Origin: an uncultured Tolumonas sp.
GTDB lineage: Bacteria > Pseudomonadota > Gammaproteobacteria > Enterobacterales > Aeromonadaceae
Direction of reading: 5' to 3'
Length of the DNA: 64,000 bases
Assembly (NCBI RefSeq): GCF_963678185.1
Contig: NZ_OY782757.1
Span: 1,375,001 to 1,439,000, forward strand
This document shows positions 58,673 through 64,000 of this stretch, in pieces. Position 1 is the stretch's first letter, and every line of letters begins with the position of its first letter. Under the pieces are notes generated by a model, which made no database searches, was not told where the DNA came from, and saw only the letters and a program-made list of their open reading frames with translations. The position numbers and the translations under genes are program-made.

Positions 58673-61600
58673 ATGACCAATTACTTTTCCTTTTCATTGA
58701 ATGCCAAAGCGAATCAGCGTCTTACCTTTGGACAGTTAAATGGCAGTAGTCTTTCTCTGGCGATTGCTGAACTGGTAAAAACACAAGCGCATCCGGTGGT
58801 GTTGCTGGTGCATGACACCCCTACTGCCCTGTATTTAGAGCAGGAAATCAGCTTCCTGCTAGCAGAATCGACAATCCCGGTGCGGCTGTTTCCTGACTGG
58901 GAAACCTTGCCTTACGATACATTCTCGCCGCATCAAGACATCATATCGCAGCGGATCGAAGCGCTTTATCATCTGCCGCGCATGAAAAAAGGGCTGCTGA
59001 TCCTGCCAGTCGCTACCCTCATGTTGCGTACCGCACCATCGAGCTTTATTGATGGTCATAGCCTGTTGGTAAAACCCGGTGATAAGCTCGATTTGCACAA
59101 TCTGCGTCGCCGCTTGGAGCACGCCGGTTACAATGCCGTCGAACAAGTACTGGAGCACGGGGAATATGCCGCACGCGGCTCTTTACTCGATCTATTCCCA
59201 ATGGGCTCGTCACAACCTTATCGTATTGATTTCTTCGATGATGAAGTTGATACCATCCGGGCCTTTGATCCTGATACGCAGCGTTCTCACGATCCGGTAA
59301 AAGAAGTTCGGTTATTACCCGCCCACGAATTCCCGACTGATAAAAATGCCATTGAAGGCTTCCGCCAACGCTTTCGAGAATTGTTCGATGCGAGTCGGGA
59401 ACCCGGCTCGGTTTATCAGCAAGTCAGTAAAGGCATGTGGCCAGCCGGGATTGAATATTATCTGCCGCTGTTTTTTGAGCAAACATCGACACTACTGGAT
59501 TATTTACCTGAATCTAGCTTGATTATGACGGTTGGTGACATTCAACAAGCCAGCGAACAATTCTGGCAAGATGTGCAGCAACGTTATGAAGATCGTCGTT
59601 ACGATCTCACCCGTCCGCTGTTATCACCAGCAACCTTGTATCTGCCGATAGATCAGCTGTTCGGGGTGTTGAAAGAACGCACACAGATCCACTGTCAGGC
59701 ATTGCCAACGGAAGAAAAAGCCGGCCGCGTTAATCTACCGGTCAATGCGCTGCCTGAATTAACCATAGAAGCCAAACAACAAGAACCGTTAGAGGCACTA
59801 CAACGCTTCTTAAGTCTATTTAATGGCCGAGTTCTATTTTCGGTGGAATCCGAAGGCCGTCGTGAAGCCTTGCTGGAATTACTGACGCCACTGCAGATCC
59901 AACTGCCGATCCTGAGTTCCTTTGATGCGTTCACCAACGGCGCAGATCAGTTTGCGATCATTGTCAGCCCGCTGGAACATGGCTTCATTCTGCCGCAAGC
60001 CAATGTGGCGCTGATCTGTGAAAACGATCTGTTTGGTCAGAAAGTTGTTCAACGTCGCCGTCGCGATAAAAAAGCCAGCGCTGGCAGCGATGCGATTGTT
60101 CGCAATCTGGCGGAATTAACCATTGGGCAACCAGTCGTGCATCTCGATCATGGTGTGGGCCGTTACGTCGGCTTGCAATCGCTGAATGCCGGTGGCATTG
60201 CAGCCGAATATCTCACGTTGGAATACGCTGGTGCTGACAAACTGTATGTGCCAGTCACCTCACTGCATCTCATCAGCCGTTATAGCGGTAGTGAAAATCC
60301 ACCGCTGCACAAACTCGGTGGCGAAGCCTGGCTGAAAGCGCGGAAAAAAGCCGTTGAAAAAATCCGTGACGTCGCAGCTGAACTCTTGGATGTGTATGCC
60401 AAACGAGCCTCCAGACCCGGTCTGGCGTTCCGGCATGATAAACAAGCCTACAGTAAATTTGCCGCCGGATTCCCGTTCGAAGAAACGCCGGATCAGCTCA
60501 ACGCTATTAATTCCGTGCTCGGTGATATGTGCCAAGCCAAAGCCATGGATCGACTGGTCTGCGGTGATGTCGGTTTTGGTAAAACCGAAGTAGCCATGCG
60601 CGCTACTTTTGTTGCGGTGCATGCCGGTAAACAAGTCGCGGTATTAGTTCCGACAACTCTGCTGGCACAACAACATTATGAAAACTTCCGCGATCGGTTT
60701 GCCAACTGGCCCGTCAATATCGAAGTGATGAGCCGCTTTAAAAGTGCGAAAGAACAAAAAGCCGCCATGGAAGCGCTGGCAGAAGGAAAAATCGATATCA
60801 TCATCGGCACCCACAAACTGCTGTCCGAAGATATCCGCTTTAAAGATCTGGGTTTGCTGGTGGTTGATGAAGAGCACCGTTTTGGTGTCCGTCAGAAAGA
60901 AAAGATCAAAGCATTGCGTGCCGATGTTGATATTCTGACCCTGACGGCTACGCCGATTCCGCGTACGCTGAATATGGCATTATCCGGTATGCGCGATCTT
61001 TCTGTTATCGCCACACCACCCGCTAAACGATTAGCCATTAAAACGTTTGTCCGCCAGCATGATAAAGCCGTGGTGCGTGAAGCGATATTGCGTGAATTAA
61101 AACGTGGTGGCCAGATCTATTATCTACACAACAATGTCGAAACCATCGAACAGACAGCAACACAACTCAGTGAACTAGTGCCAGAAGCCCGGATCTGTAT
61201 TGCCCATGGCCAGATGCGAGAACGGGAACTGGAGCGAGTAATGTCTGATTTCTATCATCAGCGTTACAACCTGTTAGTGTGTACCACAATTATTGAAACC
61301 GGCATCGACGTGCCGAGCGCCAATACCATCATTATGGATCGTGCCGATCATCTGGGTCTGGCTCAGTTGCATCAATTGCGTGGCCGTGTCGGGCGTTCAC
61401 ACCATCAGGCATATGCCTATCTGTTAACGCCACATCCGAAACAGATGACCAAAGATGCCGTCAAACGACTGGAGGCCATTGAATCACTGGAAGATCTGGG
61501 TGCTGGTTTTGTGTTGGCAACCCACGATCTGGAGATCCGTGGTGCAGGGGAATTGTTGGGTGATGAGCAAAGCGGACAAATCGAGTCCATCGGTTTTACG

Positions 61601-62125
61601 CTGTATATGGAGATGCTGGAACAAGCCGTTAATGCATTGAAAGAAGGTAAAGAGCCGTCATTAGATCAACTGCTCTCTGACCATACTGATATCGAATTAC
61701 GCGTACCGGCACTGTTACCGGATGACTATATCCCTGATGTTAATATGCGTCTGTCTATCTACAAACGTATCGCCAGTTGCAATAGTCAGGAAGAAATCGA
61801 TGAACTCAAAATTGAGCTCATTGATCGCTTTGGTTTACTGCCACCTGCAGCACAAAATCTCATTCAGATCTCACGTTTCCGTTTGTTAGCCAAACCGCTT
61901 GGCCTCAAACGCATTGAAATTGCTGATCGCGGTGGTTTCATCGATTTTGCGCAGGATACCAAAGTGAATCCGATGTTTATCGTCAGTTTGATGCAAACAC
62001 AACCGCGGTTATATCGTATGGATGGCCCAACCCGTCTGCGTTTTAATCTACCCAGTGACGACGCCAAAACCCGTTTTGCCTTGGTAGAGCAAATCCTCGA
62101 CTCCTTTGCTAAAAACAGTATTTAG
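58673..62125 (+). CDS. mfd: Transcription-repair coupling factor Mfd
   Basis: Removes RNA polymerase stalled at DNA damage and recruits UvrA. The 1150-residue protein has N-terminal UvrB-homology domains, the RNA-polymerase-interacting domain (GQPVVHLDHGVGRYVGLQ), and a RecG-type translocase: Walker A GDVGFGKTEVAMRA, DEEHRFGVRQKE, TATPIPRTLNMALSGMRDLS and GRVGRS. The C-terminal D7 domain follows. Length and motif order match E. coli Mfd (1148). Confidence 0.97.
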   Translation: MTNYFSFSLNAKANQRLTFGQLNGSSLSLAIAELVKTQAHPVVLLVHDTPTALYLEQEISFLLAESTIPVRLFPDWETLPYDTFSPHQDIISQRIEALYHLPRMKKGLLILPVATLMLRTAPSSFIDGHSLLVKPGDKLDLHNLRRRLEHAGYNAVEQVLEHGEYAARGSLLDLFPMGSSQPYRIDFFDDEVDTIRAFDPDTQRSHDPVKEVRLLPAHEFPTDKNAIEGFRQRFRELFDASREPGSVYQQVSKGMWPAGIEYYLPLFFEQTSTLLDYLPESSLIMTVGDIQQASEQFWQDVQQRYEDRRYDLTRPLLSPATLYLPIDQLFGVLKERTQIHCQALPTEEKAGRVNLPVNALPELTIEAKQQEPLEALQRFLSLFNGRVLFSVESEGRREALLELLTPLQIQLPILSSFDAFTNGADQFAIIVSPLEHGFILPQANVALICENDLFGQKVVQRRRRDKKASAGSDAIVRNLAELTIGQPVVHLDHGVGRYVGLQSLNAGGIAAEYLTLEYAGADKLYVPVTSLHLISRYSGSENPPLHKLGGEAWLKARKKAVEKIRDVAAELLDVYAKRASRPGLAFRHDKQAYSKFAAGFPFEETPDQLNAINSVLGDMCQAKAMDRLVCGDVGFGKTEVAMRATFVAVHAGKQVAVLVPTTLLAQQHYENFRDRFANWPVNIEVMSRFKSAKEQKAAMEALAEGKIDIIIGTHKLLSEDIRFKDLGLLVVDEEHRFGVRQKEKIKALRADVDILTLTATPIPRTLNMALSGMRDLSVIATPPAKRLAIKTFVRQHDKAVVREAILRELKRGGQIYYLHNNVETIEQTATQLSELVPEARICIAHGQMRERELERVMSDFYHQRYNLLVCTTIIETGIDVPSANTIIMDRADHLGLAQLHQLRGRVGRSHHQAYAYLLTPHPKQMTKDAVKRLEAIESLEDLGAGFVLATHDLEIRGAGELLGDEQSGQIESIGFTLYMEMLEQAVNALKEGKEPSLDQLLSDHTDIELRVPALLPDDYIPDVNMRLSIYKRIASCNSQEEIDELKIELIDRFGLLPPAAQNLIQISRFRLLAKPLGLKRIEIADRGGFIDFAQDTKVNPMFIVSLMQTQPRLYRMDGPTRLRFNLPSDDAKTRFALVEQILDSFAKNSI

Positions 62126-62137
62126 GTCTTTTTAAGT

Positions 62138-62171
62138 AGACGATGCTCACTCAGATAGGTGGGTATCGTCT
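62138..62171 (+). terminator. Hairpin after mfd
   Basis: AGACGATGCTCAC (62138-62150) and GTGGGTATCGTCT (62159-62171) form a 13-bp stem with two mismatches, 12 bases past the mfd stop. No U run follows, so termination is uncertain. Confidence 0.5.
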
Positions 62172-62332
62172 GATTCCATTGCAACAAATAACCACAATGA
62201 TTTGCTGATAGTGATCCAGCAAGACTTTTCTGACACCAGCCTTTCCTCTTTATTACAACATCTAACATACTGAATAAAATTCTATGTTAGTAATCAGCCT
62301 GTTGTGATCCGTTTATCAGGAAGGATGTCACC

Positions 62333-63970
62333 ATGAAAATAGCGCATAAACTTTACTTTCTCATCGCAGTCGGTTTTTTTGGCTGTCTGCTGATAGGCGG
62401 TACATCGCTTATCAAAATGGCCAAAATGAATGAAAACATCAGCTATATCACCGACAACAGCATTCCTAGCATCCGTAATTTGACGCAGACAGAAGTTAAT
62501 TTTCTTACATTACGCACCTATATCATCAGCCATATCACTTATAGCGAAGATGCTCGCGCAATGCGCAGTGCAGAAGAAAAATTACGTGAATTTGAAAAAT
62601 TGATCGATGAGGAAAAAGCCGTCATACAGACCAAAATGACAGAATATGAAACAAAATATGTTACTGATTCAGAAGATCTCGCGTTATTTCAAAAAATAAA
62701 AATTGCGATGAACAAATACCAAGAAACAGCTAAAAAAGTGATCGATATTTCTGCCACCTATGAGGCTAAACAAGCGCGTAGTGAGTTAGCTAACCTACAA
62801 GAGGCAGGTAAAGTAGTGACAACCGCATTGCAGGAAAGTATCGAACACAACAATCAAATTGCGGCTGGAGATAAGAAAAAAGGCGAAGAAAATTACACCA
62901 GTGCTCGCTGGACAGTCATGTTCGCCTCAGCAGGGGTATTAGCCTGTTTACTTGCACTTGGTTTATTGAGTGTCAGTCAGATCCGCCGTGGAGTGAGTGG
63001 TGCGCAACAGACTATTGCCCGCATAGAACAGTCTCTCGACTTTACTCTGCGCGCAGATGATAAAGGTAATGATGAAATCAGCCTGATGTTGCGTTCTTTT
63101 AATCACTTGATTTCTGGCATGCAACATAACCTGAAAGAACTATTACAGGGAGTACATGAGGTCAATACCGCTGCCGAAGAGTTGCTGCAATCCGCTCATC
63201 AGGTTACTGAAAGTTCCCAAACACAAAGCGCCTCTTCCGCACAAATGGCCGCATCAGTAGAAGAAATGACCGTTAGTATTAATCAGGTCGCGGAGCAAGC
63301 GGCCGATGCCAGTATTTGTACTTCTGATGCCGGGAAAAAAGCACAAAACGGGCAACGTGTTATTGACCAGACTGTGAATAATATTCATGCCATTGAAAAC
63401 GCCGTCGATAATGCCGCCAGCGATATCGCCATGTTGGAAGAAAAAAGCCGCGAAATCGCATCTGTTATTAATGTTATCCGTGATGTTGCGGAGCAAACAA
63501 ATTTGTTGGCACTCAATGCCGCCATTGAAGCTGCGCGTGCTGGTGAGCAAGGTCGTGGTTTTGCCGTGGTCGCTGATGAAGTACGTAGTTTGGCTGCCAG
63601 AACAGCTACTTCCACAGTAGAAATTGGAAAGATCATATCGGCGATCCAAAGTGTCTCTAATGCCGCTGTCGCTCGAATGAAAGAGGCAGTCAACAAAGTA
63701 GAAGCCGGTGTCGCTGGTGCTGGTGAAGCCCGAAGCACCATGACGGAAATTTGTGATGTTACTAGCCGCAGTTTGGAACTGGTTGCGCATATTTCTGATG
63801 CTATAAGAGAACAAGGGCTGGCAACCGATTCGATTGCTCAACAAGTAGAAAGTGTTGCAGGCATGGCTGAAGAAAATAGTGAATCAGCAAGAAGCTCAGA
63901 TCAATTGGCTAATCGACTGGAAAAAGTTGCTGCCAGCATGGAAAAAATTGTTTCTGCTTACCGGCTCTGA
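62333..63970 (+). CDS. Methyl-accepting chemotaxis protein
   Basis: A 545-residue chemoreceptor. It has a membrane segment at about 8-27, a periplasmic four-helix-bundle ligand domain (about 30-190), a second segment (193-215), a HAMP domain, and a cytoplasmic signalling coiled coil with the invariant tip [25 protein letters not shown]. The helix arms show Gln/Glu methylation-type sites. No C-terminal pentapeptide (NWETF-like) is present, so adaptation would need assistance from other receptors. The ligand is not predictable. Confidence 0.94.
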   Translation: MKIAHKLYFLIAVGFFGCLLIGGTSLIKMAKMNENISYITDNSIPSIRNLTQTEVNFLTLRTYIISHITYSEDARAMRSAEEKLREFEKLIDEEKAVIQTKMTEYETKYVTDSEDLALFQKIKIAMNKYQETAKKVIDISATYEAKQARSELANLQEAGKVVTTALQESIEHNNQIAAGDKKKGEENYTSARWTVMFASAGVLACLLALGLLSVSQIRRGVSGAQQTIARIEQSLDFTLRADDKGNDEISLMLRSFNHLISGMQHNLKELLQGVHEVNTAAEELLQSAHQVTESSQTQSASSAQMAASVEEMTVSINQVAEQAADASICTSDAGKKAQNGQRVIDQTVNNIHAIENAVDNAASDIAMLEEKSREIASVINVIRDVAEQTNLLALNAAIEAARAGEQGRGFAVVADEVRSLAARTATSTVEIGKIISAIQSVSNAAVARMKEAVNKVEAGVAGAGEARSTMTEICDVTSRSLELVAHISDAIREQGLATDSIAQQVESVAGMAEENSESARSSDQLANRLEKVAASMEKIVSAYRL

Positions 63971-64000
63971 GTTTTCAGCTGGATAAAAAAGAGGACGCCA

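Overview
This 64 kb window is a stretch of ordinary chromosome from a gammaproteobacterium. The gene orders tmk-mltG-pabC-fabF-acpP-fabG-fabD-fabH-plsX-rpmF-yceD, fnr-uspE-ttcA, htpG-adk-hemH, dnaX-ybaB-recR, comEC-msbA-lpxK-ycaR-kdsB and lolCDE are those of the Enterobacterales/Vibrio/Aeromonas side of the class. The moderate GC content, the PilZ protein beside mfd, the DUF4250 protein and the adenine-deaminase-type Add point to Aeromonadales, and a Tolumonas-like organism is my best guess (inference, not proven). I see no prophage, insertion sequence, CRISPR array, tRNA or rRNA. Nearly all of the DNA is accounted for by recognisable housekeeping genes.

Layout. 1-8.1 kb (minus strand) is the fatty-acid cluster with its flanking tmk, mltG and pabC. 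8.3-10.4 kb holds maf/yceF, a HAD phosphatase and rluC. 10.4-13.7 kb is RNase E with a long structured leader. 13.8-16.6 kb is fnr, uspE and ttcA. 16.6-19.8 kb (minus) is a Bax-like glucosaminidase, a late lipid A acyltransferase and an adenine deaminase. 20-23.2 kb is asnB, yohJ/yohK and a DUF4250 protein. 23.3-31.1 kb (minus) is hemH, adk, htpG, recR, ybaB, dnaX and apt. 31.2-36.5 kb is a porin, a DUF2057 protein, glgC and a degenerate GGDEF-EAL protein. 36.6-38.7 kb is the 4.5S SRP RNA, fadR, grxD and sodB. 38.8-46.7 kb is sucABCD facing away from gltA. 46.8-53.9 kb (minus) is fbp, kdsB, ycaR, lpxK, msbA and comEC. 54.2-64 kb is a DedA protein, lolCDE, a PilZ-like protein, mfd and a chemoreceptor.

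How the genes work together. The fab cluster makes the acyl chains that feed plsX (phospholipid) and the lipid A enzymes (lpxK, msbA, the LpxM-like acyltransferase, kdsB for KDO), and FadR is the usual global controller of that flux. LolCDE moves lipoproteins to the same outer membrane that holds the porin. GltA and SucABCD carry part of the TCA cycle, but the succinate dehydrogenase genes usually found between them are absent here. FNR, with a promoter-proximal site for its own product, would set the oxygen response.

The most interesting observations are regulatory or structural rather than a new system. They are the missing sdhCDAB block with a long hairpin-bearing sucA leader; a nearly leaderless promoter for yceD; a -10 element placed inside a terminator loop before ttcA; a textbook heat-shock promoter on htpG; the 4.5S RNA terminator shared with the fadR stop codon; and a catalytically degenerate GGDEF-EAL membrane protein divergent from glgC. 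I found no convincing undescribed defence or mobile system.
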